Source of the DNA: UBA940 sp031547885 | Lineage (GTDB): Bacteria > Bacteroidota > Bacteroidia > Bacteroidales > Rikenellaceae | Assembly (NCBI GenBank): GCA_031547885.1 | Contig: JAVBRO010000027.1 | Coordinates: 1-47,080, forward strand | Reading direction: 5' to 3' | DNA length: 47,080 bases | Part shown: piece by piece, positions 8,069-16,556 of the stretch | How positions within the stretch are numbered: position 1 is the first letter of the stretch | Layout: each line of letters begins with the position of its first letter | The notes under the pieces: generated by a model | What the model saw: only the letters and a program-made list of their open reading frames with translations | Told to the model about the DNA's origin: nothing | The model's database searches: none | Translations under genes and position numbers: made by a program

Positions 8069-9142
8069 ATGCGTAATTTTTTTCTTGCACCGATATCGTG
8101 GATTTACGGTCTGATCCTGTCTGTCAGGAACCGGCTGTACGATTTGGGCGTCAAAAAGAGCATCCGCTACGACATCCCTGTCATTTGCGTAGGCAACATC
8201 ACTGTCGGCGGCACCGGCAAGACGCCGATGTGCGAACTTCTGATCGGCCGCTTCAGCGAAACACACAGCGTCGCCCTGCTTTCGAGGGGCTACGGGCGCA
8301 AAACAAAAGGATACCGCGAGGTGACCCTCCGTTCGTCGTACCGCAACGTGGGCGACGAACCCAAGCAGATCAAGATGAAATATCCCGGAATGGTGGTGGT
8401 CGTGTGCGAGGACCGCGAAGAGGGGATCGAACGCATACAAAGGGAGCACCCCGAGGTGAACCTGATAATCATGGACGACGGGTACCAGCACCGCCGCATC
8501 GAGCCGAAACTCAATATCCTGATGGTTGACTACACCCGCCCCATCGACAAGGACAAACTGCTGCCGCTCGGGAACCTGCGCGACCAGCCGAAACAGAAGA
8601 AGCGCGCCCATTACGTGATCGTCACCAAATGCCCGGCCAACATGACGCCCCTCGACCGGCGCATCGCCCGCAAACGCCTCGAACTACTCCCTTTCCAGTG
8701 CCTTTACTTCACGCGGGCGGTTTCGGGCCCGCTGCATCCGGCTTTTCCGGACGACGCGGGCGACAGGCAGATCCCGGCGGGCGCCGACGTCATAGCTATG
8801 GCGGCCATCGGCAATCCGGCGCCGTTCGTCGAAAACCTCAGGGGCAAATACAACCTCGTCGGCGAATTGCTGTTCCGCGACCACCATCCCTACCATGTGC
8901 GCGACCTGGGTAAAATGGAAGAGACCCTCGCGAAAGCTCCCGAAGGCACGGTCATTGTGACCACCGAAAAGGACGCCGTCAAGCTGGGGCGCGGGGCGAA
9001 GATACCGCCGGCGCTGAGGGCGAGGATATTCGTGCAGCCCATCCAGATGACATTCATGGAGGATACCAAGGAAGATTTTTTCTCAAAACTGGAATATGAT
9101 GTTAGAACAGATCAAAAAGACCGCTTCTTTTATTCTCGCTAA
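8069..9142 (+). CDS. lpxK: Tetraacyldisaccharide 4'-kinase
   Basis: A 357-residue protein. LpxK phosphorylates the 4' position of the lipid A disaccharide at the inner face of the inner membrane, so this is a Gram-negative envelope gene. An N-terminal hydrophobic helix (about 7-22) anchors it. The P-loop GNITVGGTGKTP is at 42-53, the conserved SRGYGRKTKGY at 72-82, and the DDGYQHR motif with the catalytic Asp at 136-142. Its last 47 bases overlap the purine nucleoside phosphorylase gene in another frame, so the two are co-transcribed. Confidence 0.97.
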   Translation: MRNFFLAPISWIYGLILSVRNRLYDLGVKKSIRYDIPVICVGNITVGGTGKTPMCELLIGRFSETHSVALLSRGYGRKTKGYREVTLRSSYRNVGDEPKQIKMKYPGMVVVVCEDREEGIERIQREHPEVNLIIMDDGYQHRRIEPKLNILMVDYTRPIDKDKLLPLGNLRDQPKQKKRAHYVIVTKCPANMTPLDRRIARKRLELLPFQCLYFTRAVSGPLHPAFPDDAGDRQIPAGADVIAMAAIGNPAPFVENLRGKYNLVGELLFRDHHPYHVRDLGKMEETLAKAPEGTVIVTTEKDAVKLGRGAKIPPALRARIFVQPIQMTFMEDTKEDFFSKLEYDVRTDQKDRFFYSR

Positions 9143-9902
9143 GGCCGGATTCGAGCCCGAGGTGGGGATAATTCTGGGTACGGGCCTCGGCGGCCTCGTA
9201 AGCAGCATCGACGTAAAAGCCGCGATAAATTACAAGGATATTCCCGACTTCCCCGTTTCGACGGTCGAAGGGCACAGCGGAAGGCTCATTTTCGGCATGC
9301 TTGGCGGCAAAAAAGTGGTCGCGATGCAGGGGCGCTTCCACTACTACGAGGGCTACGAACCGTGGCAGGTGGTATTCCCTGTGAGGGTAATGAAGTTCCT
9401 GGGCATAGAGACGCTTTTCGTTTCTAACGCCAGCGGCGGAATCAACACCTCGTTCCGGGTGGGCGACATCATGATCATCACCGACCACATCAACCTCATA
9501 CCGAACCCGCTCGTAGGACGCAACATCGAGGAACTGGGGCCGCGTTTCCCGGATATGCACAACTGCTATGACGCGAAAATGCGCGCCATGGCGACCAGGA
9601 TCGCCGAGGCAGAGGGGATAAAACTGCAGTACGGGGTTTACGTGGGCGGCACGGGTCCGACTTTCGAAACGCAGGCCGAATACAAATACTTCAAGGCTAT
9701 CGGCGGCGATGCGGCCGGTATGTCGACGACTCCCGAGGTCATCGCGGCCCGCCATATGGGCATTCCGGTATTCGGGGCGTCGATCATAACCAATGTGGGC
9801 CTCTCCGACGAAAAAGGCGACCACGAGGACGTTCAGGCCCAGGGCGCAAAGGCCGAAAAGAAAATGACGCTTCTATTTACCGAAATAATCAAACAGCTTT
9901 AA
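9096..9902 (+). CDS. Purine-nucleoside phosphorylase (PNP-I, trimeric type)
   Basis: A 268-residue protein; two adjacent ATGs (9096, 9099) are possible starts. It would split purine nucleosides with phosphate into base and ribose 1-phosphate. Landmarks follow the mammalian-type PNP: GIILGTGLGGL (phosphate loop), VEGHSG, GRFHYYEGYE, NASGGIN, TGPTFETQAE with the base-contacting Glu, MSTTPEVIAARH, and ASIITNVG with the Asn that contacts the purine. It overlaps the end of lpxK and is followed 37 bases later by ssb across a heptad array. Confidence 0.93.
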   Translation: MMLEQIKKTASFILAKAGFEPEVGIILGTGLGGLVSSIDVKAAINYKDIPDFPVSTVEGHSGRLIFGMLGGKKVVAMQGRFHYYEGYEPWQVVFPVRVMKFLGIETLFVSNASGGINTSFRVGDIMIITDHINLIPNPLVGRNIEELGPRFPDMHNCYDAKMRAMATRIAEAEGIKLQYGVYVGGTGPTFETQAEYKYFKAIGGDAAGMSTTPEVIAARHMGIPVFGASIITNVGLSDEKGDHEDVQAQGAKAEKKMTLLFTEIIKQL

Positions 9903-9907
9903 CCACC

Positions 9908-9939
9908 ATTCGTAATTTTTAATTCGTAATTCGTAATTT
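9908..9939. repeat. Heptad array between PNP and ssb
   Basis: On the minus strand this reads as heptads AATTACG, AATTACG, AATTAAA, AATTACG. It fills the whole PNP-ssb gap and ends at the base before the ssb ATG, so it forms the ribosome-binding leader of ssb. Confidence 0.85.
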
Positions 9940-10401
9940 ATGATCAATAAAGTAATCTTACTGGGGAATGTGGGTGCGGACCCTGAAATACGCACCCTCG
10001 AAACGGGAACAAAAGTGGCGCGGTTGCGCCTCGCAACCACCGAACGCATCTTCAACCGCCAGACGCAGGAGACGAAGGAACACACAGAATGGCATACCGT
10101 CGTTCTGTGGCGCGGACTTGCCGACGTGGCCGACAAATATGTGCGCAAAGGGAGCCAGATATATATAGAAGGGACCATCCGCTCTAACGAATGGACCGAC
10201 AAAGAGGGCGGCAAACGCTACGGGATCGAGATCGTGGCCGGCGACATGAAACTGCTGGGACGACGCGGCGACGGCGCCGGAACATCCGCTCCGCAGTATT
10301 CTGCTCCGGCTCCGGCGGGCGCACCTGCACCTCAGCAGGCCGCCGCAGCCCCCGTTCCCGAACCGATACCTGCCGACGATCCGGATGATCTCCCTTTCTG
10401 A
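9940..10401 (+). CDS. ssb: Single-stranded DNA-binding protein
   Basis: A 153-residue SSB. Residues 1-108 form the OB fold (INKVILLGNVGADPEIR, EWHTVVLWRGLADVADKYV, KGSQIYIEGTIRSNEW). Residues 115-145 are a flexible Ala/Pro-rich linker, and the tail ends in the acidic DDPDDLPF that recruits repair and replication partners. The first base of the frame touches a heptad array. The codons for the DDLPF tip and the stop lie inside a perfect 15 bp hairpin. Confidence 0.97.
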   Translation: MINKVILLGNVGADPEIRTLETGTKVARLRLATTERIFNRQTQETKEHTEWHTVVLWRGLADVADKYVRKGSQIYIEGTIRSNEWTDKEGGKRYGIEIVAGDMKLLGRRGDGAGTSAPQYSAPAPAGAPAPQQAAAAPVPEPIPADDPDDLPF

Positions 10402-10417
10402 CAGAAAGGGAGATCAT
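10385..10417 (+). repeat. Perfect hairpin spanning the ssb stop codon
   Basis: Positions 10385-10399 are the exact reverse complement of 10403-10417 with a 3-base loop (GAC). The left arm encodes the terminal residues of SSB and the stop begins at its end. No run of T follows, so it is not a textbook terminator; it may stop transcription or protect the mRNA end. A heptad array begins at the next base. Confidence 0.9.
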
Positions 10418-10529
10418 AATGAAAGATAAAAAATGACAAATGAAAGAATATGCACGGCTTACAGCCGTGTAAAAACCGCAAACGCAGTTTGCACCACAAT
10501 TTTTCATCTTTCATCTCTCATCTTTCATT
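10418..10529. repeat. Heptad - two hairpins - inverted heptad element
   Basis: Left array 10418-10445 (AATGAAA, GATAAAA, AATGACA, AATGAAA). Then come hairpins CACGGCT TAC AGCCGTG (10453-10469) and GCAAAC GCA GTTTGC. The right array at 10502-10529 reads on the minus strand AATGAAA, GATGAGA, GATGAAA, GATGAAA. The arrays are in inverted orientation, so the whole unit can fold back on itself. No gene lies between 10402 and 10681. Confidence 0.8.
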
Positions 10530-10558
10530 AATTAGTGCTGTTTATTGCAAAGATTTAC

Positions 10559-10608
10559 TAAATTTGGAACCGGAACGCTGCAAACCCTCCCGCCCCCGGC
10601 AGCGCTCC
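10559..10608 (+). promoter_or_regulatory. Promoter box and 5' leader hairpin of the sugar uptake operon
   Basis: A perfect TAAATTTG box (10559-10566) lies 123 bases before the permease start. The predicted start, near 10573, coincides with a hairpin (GGAACGCTG 10572-10580 with CAGCGCTCC 10600-10608, one mismatch). The operon would have an unusually long leader of about 108 bases; whether it has regulatory function is unknown. Confidence 0.5.
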
Positions 10609-10681
10609 ACGGATATTTCGGCTTGAGTCAATTCACTGAAAATAAAATCCTTTAACTAAACTTAAAAACCAAACTAACATT

Positions 10682-11971
10682 ATGACAACTCAACAAAAAC
10701 AGGGTAACCTTGTTGGTATCATTACTATGATCTTCCTCTTCGGGATGATCTCATTCGTGACCAATCTTGCAGCGCCCATCGGCGTTATCTGGAAGAACCA
10801 GGTAGCAGATTCCACGCTTCTCGGCATGCTCGGTAACATGATGAACTTTCTGGCCTACCTTGTAATGGGTATTCCGGCCGGTAAGATGCTGGTAAAGTAC
10901 GGCTACAAAAAAACGGCCCTGACTGCGATCGCTGTAGGACTTCTCGGTATTTTCGTTCAGTTCCTGTCGGGTAAATTCGGCGCTTCCGGATTCTATGTCT
11001 ACCTTCTGGGCGCATTCATAGCCGGTTTCTGCGTGTGTATGCTGAACACGGTCGTCAACCCGATGCTCAACCTTCTGGGCGGCGGCGGCAACAAGGGCAA
11101 CCAGCTCATACAGACGGGCGGCACCTTCAACTCGCTGATGGCTACGCTGACCCCGATGATGGTGGGCGCCATGATCGGCGATGCTTCGAAAGCTTCGATA
11201 TCCGACGTGAACACGCTGCTTTATATTGCAATGGGCGTGTTTGCATTGACTTTCATCATCCTGCTCTTCATCCCGTTCAGCAATCCGACGCACACCAGCG
11301 CCGACACCAAATTCGAATCGAGTCCGTGGAAATTCCGCCACTTCGTATTGGGAGCCATCGCTATCTTCGTCTACGTGGGCGTTGAAGTAGGCATCCCCGG
11401 AACACTTATATTCTATCTGTCCGACGGCACGGGGGCAGGCGCAGGCCTTCCAGCAGCAACTGCAGCAGCAACTGCAGGTTTCGTTGCCGGAACTTACTGG
11501 TTCCTGATGCTCGTGGGCCGTTTCCTGGGCAGCATAATCGGCGGCAAAGTCTCCAGCAGGGCCATGATGATCTTCTCCACGGCTCTTGCAGCAGTGCTGG
11601 TACTGGCAGCCATTATGATCCCGAATACCGTACTCTCATCGATGCCCGTATTCACCGGATCGTCGTTCGCAATAACCCAGGTTCCCCTCAGCGCAGTATT
11701 GCTCGTAATATGCGGGATCTGCACTTCCATCATGTGGGGATCGATCTTCAACCTCGCCACTGCAGGACTCGGAAAATACACTCCGATGGCTTCCGGCATC
11801 TTCATGATGATGGTAGTTGGCGGCGGCGTCATTCCGGCCCTTCAGGGTTGGATCGCCGACATTGCCGGTTATATGACCAGCTATTGGGTGATCTTTGCAT
11901 GCGTAGTTTACATGCTGTTCTACGCACTGGTCGGCAGCAAGAACGTCAACACCAATATCAAAGTAGACTAA
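10682..11971 (+). CDS. MFS sugar permease (FucP/GluP-like)
   Basis: A 429-residue protein with about 12 transmembrane helices. It resembles the FHS subfamily of the major facilitator superfamily (fucose, glucose or galactose to proton symporters): N-terminal FGMISFVTNLAAPIG, the loop GIPAGKMLVKYGYKKTA in the place of the MFS signature, CVCMLNTVVNPMLNLL in helix 4, NQLIQTGGTFNSLMATLTPM in helix 5, and FNLATAGLGKYTPMASGIFMM near the end. A ROK glucokinase starts 18 bases after the stop, so glucose or a related hexose is the most likely substrate, imported unphosphorylated and then trapped by the kinase. Helix 8 region is Ala-rich. Confidence 0.88.
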   Translation: MTTQQKQGNLVGIITMIFLFGMISFVTNLAAPIGVIWKNQVADSTLLGMLGNMMNFLAYLVMGIPAGKMLVKYGYKKTALTAIAVGLLGIFVQFLSGKFGASGFYVYLLGAFIAGFCVCMLNTVVNPMLNLLGGGGNKGNQLIQTGGTFNSLMATLTPMMVGAMIGDASKASISDVNTLLYIAMGVFALTFIILLFIPFSNPTHTSADTKFESSPWKFRHFVLGAIAIFVYVGVEVGIPGTLIFYLSDGTGAGAGLPAATAAATAGFVAGTYWFLMLVGRFLGSIIGGKVSSRAMMIFSTALAAVLVLAAIMIPNTVLSSMPVFTGSSFAITQVPLSAVLLVICGICTSIMWGSIFNLATAGLGKYTPMASGIFMMMVVGGGVIPALQGWIADIAGYMTSYWVIFACVVYMLFYALVGSKNVNTNIKVD

Positions 11972-11989
11972 TTAGTTTTTACAGATAAA

Positions 11990-12946
11990 ATGGACAAAAA
12001 ATATGTAATAGGCGTCGATATAGGCGGACAGACTTCTAAACTAGGCGTCGTGGACGCCCGAGGCAATGTATTGGCACAAAGCACTATCCGCACCGACACG
12101 CACGAAGATGTGAACCTCTATGTGGACGACTTGGTGGACGCCATCCGCAAACTGGCCGACCAGATCGAAGGTCTCGGGACCGTCCGCGGAATAGGTATCG
12201 GCGCACCCAACGGCAACTACTACCGCGGCACCATCGAACTTGCGCCCAACCTCAGGTGGAAAGGGATCATTCCCCTTGCCAAACTGGTCAGCGACAAGAT
12301 CGGTCTGCCGGTAGCGCTGACCAACGATGCGAACGCTGCAGCAGTGGGTGAAATGACCTACGGCGCCGCACGCGGGATGAAGGATTTCATCATGATCACG
12401 CTCGGCACGGGCGTGGGCAGCGGCATCGTCATAAACGGCAACGTGGTTTACGGGCACGACGGCTTCGCGGGCGAACTGGGCCACACCATACAGGTGCGCA
12501 ACAACGGACGCCTGTGCGGATGCGGACGCAACGGCTGCCTCGAGGCTTACGCTTCGGCTGTCGGCGTTGCCCGCACCGCGCGCGAAATCCTAGAAACGAC
12601 CACCAAAAAGACCATCCTGCGCGATATGCCGTGGGACAAGATCAGCTCGAAAGAGGTGTTCGAAGCGGCGGTCCAGGGAGACGAGGTTGCGATAGACATT
12701 TTCAACTTCACGGGCGACCTGTTAGGCAAGGCGCTCGCGGATTTCGTCGCGTTCAGCGCACCCGAGGCGATCATTCTGTTCGGCGGCCTCACGAAAGCCG
12801 GCGACCTGATCAAGAAACCGGTCGTGGATGCGCTCAACAACAATGTGCTGGATCTGTGGAAAAACAAGATCAAGGTCGAGTTCTCGCAGCTCAAGGAATC
12901 CGATGCAGCCATACTGGGCGCCAGCGCGCTCGGTTGGGAACTGTAA
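11990..12946 (+). CDS. ROK family glucokinase
   Basis: A 318-residue protein. It would phosphorylate glucose or a similar hexose with ATP in the cytoplasm. The phosphate-binding DIGGQTSKLGVV is at 10-21; LTNDANAAAVGE holds the sugar-binding Asn and catalytic Asp; ITLGTGVGSGIVINGNVV follows; then the ROK zinc site, with GELGHTIQ and CGCGRNGCLEAYAS around residues 160-190. It is co-transcribed with the upstream permease and ends at a strong terminator. No DNA-binding domain is present, so it is a kinase and not a ROK repressor. Confidence 0.93.
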   Translation: MDKKYVIGVDIGGQTSKLGVVDARGNVLAQSTIRTDTHEDVNLYVDDLVDAIRKLADQIEGLGTVRGIGIGAPNGNYYRGTIELAPNLRWKGIIPLAKLVSDKIGLPVALTNDANAAAVGEMTYGAARGMKDFIMITLGTGVGSGIVINGNVVYGHDGFAGELGHTIQVRNNGRLCGCGRNGCLEAYASAVGVARTAREILETTTKKTILRDMPWDKISSKEVFEAAVQGDEVAIDIFNFTGDLLGKALADFVAFSAPEAIILFGGLTKAGDLIKKPVVDALNNNVLDLWKNKIKVEFSQLKESDAAILGASALGWEL

Positions 12947-12964
12947 ACTAAGCGATATTGCATG

Positions 12965-12995
12965 AAAAAGGGAGCAAAGGCTCCCTTTTTTATTT
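12965..12995 (+). terminator. Intrinsic terminator of the permease-glucokinase operon
   Basis: Stem AAAAAGGGAGC (12965-12975) with its complement (12980-12990), loop AAAG, followed by a T-rich run, 18 bases after the glucokinase stop. Confidence 0.93.
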
Positions 12996-13079
12996 TATTG
13001 CCGTTGGCTTGGATTTAGCCAATGGATTATCCGTCAGCTAAAGCAGACGGCAGTGATTTTGAGTCATTTCAATTGTCAA

Positions 13080-14207
13080 TTAAAGTTCGGTAAATACGCT
13101 GTCGGCAGTGGAGAGGAGTTTGCGGCTGTCGCGCATGAAGCGTTCGTACTGCCACCGGGTGCTGTCGCGGACAGTCATCGTATCGGCAACCCCCGAAGGC
13201 AGCACCGTGAAACGCCGCACACCCCCACGATAAGGCGTATAGACCCAGAAAAGACGGTAAGCCAGGTCGTAGGAGACCGGCAGCGAATCGATTTTCGTTA
13301 CGGTGATCTCGGCCATCATCCCGCCGTCGGTGTACCGGCGGCGCTGGTTCGACACGAAATTGCCGAGCGAATAATATGTCGCGCCCGTCACCGCAGTCGA
13401 GTCTTTGTTGTAGTGCGCCTCAAAAGGCTGTACGACGTGGGGATGGCCGCCGATCACAATATCCGCTCCACTCGCCCGCGTCCATGCCGCAAGTTCTTTC
13501 TGCGCGCGCCCGGGTTTCGAGCGGTATTCGTCGCCCCAATGGTACGACACTATCACGCAGTCGGTCGAGTCTCGGTCCACGGAAGCCAGGTCGGCGGCGA
13601 TCACAGCCGTATCAATCAGATTGACCGTCATTCCGCGCGGAACGGGAATTCCGTTAGTGCCGTAGGTATATGTCAGGAGTGCAAAACGCAGGCCGTTCAC
13701 GTCGCGGTAAAGCGGATTCAGCGAACGCCGCTGCGCCGAATCGAGGAATGCGCCCGTGTGAGCAATGCCGGCGCTGTCGAGCAGTGACAGGGTCGAACGG
13801 ATGCCCTTGTCGGTCCGGTCGCAGATATGGTTGTTGGCGGTGGTCGCAATGTCGATCCCGGCGGCTCGCATTGCGAAAGCCAGTTCGGCCGGAGCAGAAA
13901 AGCAGGGATAACCCGTATATGGCGGCGTGGTGCGGAGTGTGGTCTCGAGATTGGCGATGACGAGATCGGCACTGTCAAAAATCGGCTTGAAATATCGGAA
14001 AACTTCTTCGTAGTCGTATCCGCCGGCGGTGCGCGCGGCCGAAACCTGCGGCGAGTGCGACATCACGTCGCCTATGATCATCAGCCTCGCCGTGCGGACG
14101 ATGGGTTTCGATTCCGGAACAGGTTCCGGCGCAGGAGCGGGGGCAACGCGGATGCATCCCGCCGACACCAGCAGGGCCGCAACAATGTATGCGACCAGCC
14201 CGCGCAT
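13080..14207 (-). CDS. CapA-family metallophosphatase-like lipoprotein
   Basis: A 375-residue protein resembling CapA/PgsA-type proteins of the calcineurin-like fold. The N-terminus is a signal with a possible lipobox (VSAGC), then a Pro/Glu linker. Fold landmarks appear in order: IIGDVM, ADLVIANLETTL, IATTANNHICDR, DCVIVSYHWGDEY, IVIGGHPHVVQPFE, TYYSLGNFV. In Gram-positives such proteins take part in poly-gamma-glutamate synthesis, but no capBC partners are present, so an envelope hydrolase is equally possible. It lies 12 bases downstream of the LacZ-like gene, in the same transcription unit. Confidence 0.85.
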   Translation of the reverse strand: MRGLVAYIVAALLVSAGCIRVAPAPAPEPVPESKPIVRTARLMIIGDVMSHSPQVSAARTAGGYDYEEVFRYFKPIFDSADLVIANLETTLRTTPPYTGYPCFSAPAELAFAMRAAGIDIATTANNHICDRTDKGIRSTLSLLDSAGIAHTGAFLDSAQRRSLNPLYRDVNGLRFALLTYTYGTNGIPVPRGMTVNLIDTAVIAADLASVDRDSTDCVIVSYHWGDEYRSKPGRAQKELAAWTRASGADIVIGGHPHVVQPFEAHYNKDSTAVTGATYYSLGNFVSNQRRRYTDGGMMAEITVTKIDSLPVSYDLAYRLFWVYTPYRGGVRRFTVLPSGVADTMTVRDSTRWQYERFMRDSRKLLSTADSVFTEL

Positions 14208-14219
14208 GGATCAACCTGA

Positions 14220-16007
14220 TTAGCGGACCCCCGTGGAGCGTACGCTGGCGGCTACGCGCCCCGACGGGAAACTGCGGCGCTCGATGACGATCTTATCCTT
14301 TTCGGAGACAGTCGCGCCGGCATCGCGGAACACTTTCTTTTCGTCGCTCTTGCCGCTCAAAACATACTTGTTGACAGGACGTTCGATCCTCACTTCAATC
14401 TGCACGACGAACTTCTTACCCGGACGCACACCGCTGATCGGGATAATGAAATCCGCGGCCCCTTTGGGCATCACCTCGATAGGCACGGAGCCCTTGGAAA
14501 CCACCTTCTTGCCAACGGCGATCTTGTAGACCGCATCGCCTATAATGGGCGTAAAATGGCGCGTATTGTGGACGCGGAACTGCCCGGCATTGACATTTTC
14601 GGGGGTAATGAGAGCCCATTTTTCCTCGTTGCGGTATTGTATCCTGTTCATCGCGTCGAAATCGAGCGGATCGCTGTTCCACTCGCCGCCGTCGGTGTAG
14701 ATGACCGGGCGGTGCTTTTCGATCGCCTTCAGCGCGAGGTAGCTCTCGTAAAGGTTGTAGCCGTTGGCCGACTCGTCCGCGATCGAGAACATTATCATCG
14801 AGGGGGAATTCTTCGAGGTGTGGTACATGTTCATCACGCGGTCGCGGTAAGCACCTTCCCACGCGGGAATGTTCGACGGATTGCCGTCTTTTTTACGCGA
14901 TGTACCGCTCAGATGGGTATCGATATCGGCCTGATTGCAAAGGTAGATACCTACCTCGTCGCACATTTCATAGAACTGGTGGCTGGGGGGCGCACCTTTG
15001 AGCCTCAGCGTATTGACCCCTTCAGCACGAAGTTTTTCGATCTGGCTGCGCATTGCGGCCATATCGGATGTCGGCGTGAATTCGCGCATCGTTATCTTCA
15101 GCGGGGTGTTGTTCAGGTATATAAGGCCATCCTTGAAATCGAGGCCGCGGAAACCGACCTGGAACGACATGAACTCTTTGAAACGCCCCTCGTGCTGGGT
15201 TTTGATGAAGAGCGTGTAGAGACGGGGCTCTTCGTGGCTCCACGGCATGATGTCCTGGATGTTGGCGAAGAAACGTACCGTATCTTCGCGGCGCATGTTC
15301 AGCGAGGCGTCCTTATACCCTTCAGAAAGTATCTCGCCTTTCGGGGAGATCAACTCGTAGTAGACGCGGTAGTCCTTCACGTTGAGCTGGTGGCTCTTCA
15401 TGATGACGCCGAGTTGGAGTATCCCGTTGGTGCCTTCCATGCGGGTATCAACGAAAATGTCGCGCACCCTCATCTTGGGCTGCGACAGCACGTAGACCTC
15501 GCCCAGTATCTGCGGATCGGCGACCGGTCGGCTGTTCTCCAATTTTTGCGCCACGGGCTCCTTGTAGATCACTATCTCGAGATCGTTGCTCCCCTCCTGC
15601 GAGACCTTGGTCAGGTCGAACTCCGACGGGGTGCTGCCGGTCTGGCTGTATCCGGCCAACTGGCCGTTCACCATCACGTCGAACGAGGTCGAGACCTTGC
15701 CCAGATAGAGGAACTGCTCGCGGTCGATCCATTCGAAAGGTATTTTGTATCGCGTCTTCCAGACCACCGCATCGCCGCGGTCGCTTTTCGTCCATTCGGT
15801 AAGCGGCTGCAGGTATTTCGATTTATGGTAGGTCTTACGGATGGCTTCGTCCCTGGTGTCGTGGCTGACCACATCGCCGCGCGGAAGTTCCTTGTCGATG
15901 CTGACGACAGCCGGGTCGAGCCAGTGGGGCTGGGCAGCCTGGTTCTTTTGTGCGGAAACGCCCGCGAAGATCAATATGGCGGCAAGCGAAACGAATATTT
16001 TTTTCAT
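14220..16007 (-). CDS. LacZ-like GH2 protein lacking catalytic residues
   Basis: A 595-residue exported protein (signal ends GVSAQ, about residue 20). The order matches LacZ: sugar-binding jelly roll (about 40-185; YLGKVSTSFDVMVNGQLAGYSQ, TPSEFDLTKV, VRDIFVDT), Ig-like domain (about 186-285), part of a TIM barrel (about 290-455), then a stretch like LacZ domain 4 (about 464-545; QFRVHNTRHFTPIIGDAVYKI). The family's active-site motifs are altered: NRHEHDP is MREFTP (307-312), the SHYP motif is RLKGAPP (335-341), and the acid/base GNE is ADES (410-413). The segment that carries the nucleophile (EYxHAMGN) is absent. The full-length family has about 1000 residues. It is probably a binding or structural pseudoenzyme. 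A degraded gene is less likely, because the frame is intact. Confidence 0.85.
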   Translation of the reverse strand: MKKIFVSLAAILIFAGVSAQKNQAAQPHWLDPAVVSIDKELPRGDVVSHDTRDEAIRKTYHKSKYLQPLTEWTKSDRGDAVVWKTRYKIPFEWIDREQFLYLGKVSTSFDVMVNGQLAGYSQTGSTPSEFDLTKVSQEGSNDLEIVIYKEPVAQKLENSRPVADPQILGEVYVLSQPKMRVRDIFVDTRMEGTNGILQLGVIMKSHQLNVKDYRVYYELISPKGEILSEGYKDASLNMRREDTVRFFANIQDIMPWSHEEPRLYTLFIKTQHEGRFKEFMSFQVGFRGLDFKDGLIYLNNTPLKITMREFTPTSDMAAMRSQIEKLRAEGVNTLRLKGAPPSHQFYEMCDEVGIYLCNQADIDTHLSGTSRKKDGNPSNIPAWEGAYRDRVMNMYHTSKNSPSMIMFSIADESANGYNLYESYLALKAIEKHRPVIYTDGGEWNSDPLDFDAMNRIQYRNEEKWALITPENVNAGQFRVHNTRHFTPIIGDAVYKIAVGKKVVSKGSVPIEVMPKGAADFIIPISGVRPGKKFVVQIEVRIERPVNKYVLSGKSDEKKVFRDAGATVSEKDKIVIERRSFPSGRVAASVRSTGVR

Positions 16008-16017
16008 AAGACGGTTT

Positions 16018-16533
16018 ATGGGAGATAATTTGCGTAATTTTGGCCTTAAAGATAATGAAATTTTGAAAAACCCTGCCGATTATCCGAAATTAAACCTGCC
16101 GGCGTGCAGGCTTCGCGTCACGGAACGTGGCGGTGCGACCCATGTGTGGGATGCGCTGCGTGGGCGCTGGCTGGTACTGACTCCCGAGGAGTGGGTGAGG
16201 CGGCATGTCATCGCGTTCATGTCGGACGGGGCGGGGGTGGTCGCCGCGAATATCTGCCAGGAGTATCCGGTGGATATGCATGGGGCACCGCAGAGGGCCG
16301 ATATAGTCGTGACCGGAAACGACGGGCGACCGCTGATGCTGGTGGAGTGCAAGGCTCCGGGGGTGGCGGTGTGCGCCTCGACGCTCGACCAGGCTTTTCG
16401 CTACAATGCGGTGCTGGGAGCACGCTATGTGATGCTGACCAACGGCCTCGACCACTATATTTACGAAGTCTGTGACGGAGAATACACCCCGCTCAAGGAT
16501 TTCCCTGACCTGTTTAACCGTCATCCCGAGTGA
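16018..16533 (+). CDS. Stand-alone HsdR N-terminal (PD-(D/E)xK) domain protein
   Basis: A 171-residue protein. LTPEEWVRRHVIAFM, ADIVVTGNDGRPLMLVECKAP and DQAFRYNAVLGARYVMLTNG match the nuclease domain found at the N-terminus of type I restriction HsdR subunits; the Asp and Glu-x-Lys of the active site are intact. No helicase domain and no HsdM or HsdS genes are nearby, so it is not a classical restriction system. The start is uncertain: ATG at 16018, or TTG at 16063, which lies after a perfect -7 box that would otherwise be inside the gene. Homologues I recall begin close to the PKLNLP segment, which favours the shorter form. Confidence 0.8.
   Translation: MGDNLRNFGLKDNEILKNPADYPKLNLPACRLRVTERGGATHVWDALRGRWLVLTPEEWVRRHVIAFMSDGAGVVAANICQEYPVDMHGAPQRADIVVTGNDGRPLMLVECKAPGVAVCASTLDQAFRYNAVLGARYVMLTNGLDHYIYEVCDGEYTPLKDFPDLFNRHPE
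16035..16042 (+). promoter_or_regulatory. Bacteroidetes -7 box (TAATTTTG)
   Basis: A perfect TAnnTTTG match inside the longest version of the HsdR-N frame. A transcript from here would begin near 16049 and fit a TTG start at 16063. Confidence 0.4.
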
Positions 16534-16556
16534 GGCGGATCAGGTGAGAGTGCAGG

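Noticed and set aside
10682..12946. A polysaccharide utilisation locus around the sugar permease and LacZ-like gene
   Set aside because: No SusC/SusD pair, no sensor regulator, and the GH2 protein lacks catalytic residues; the genes are in separate transcription units.
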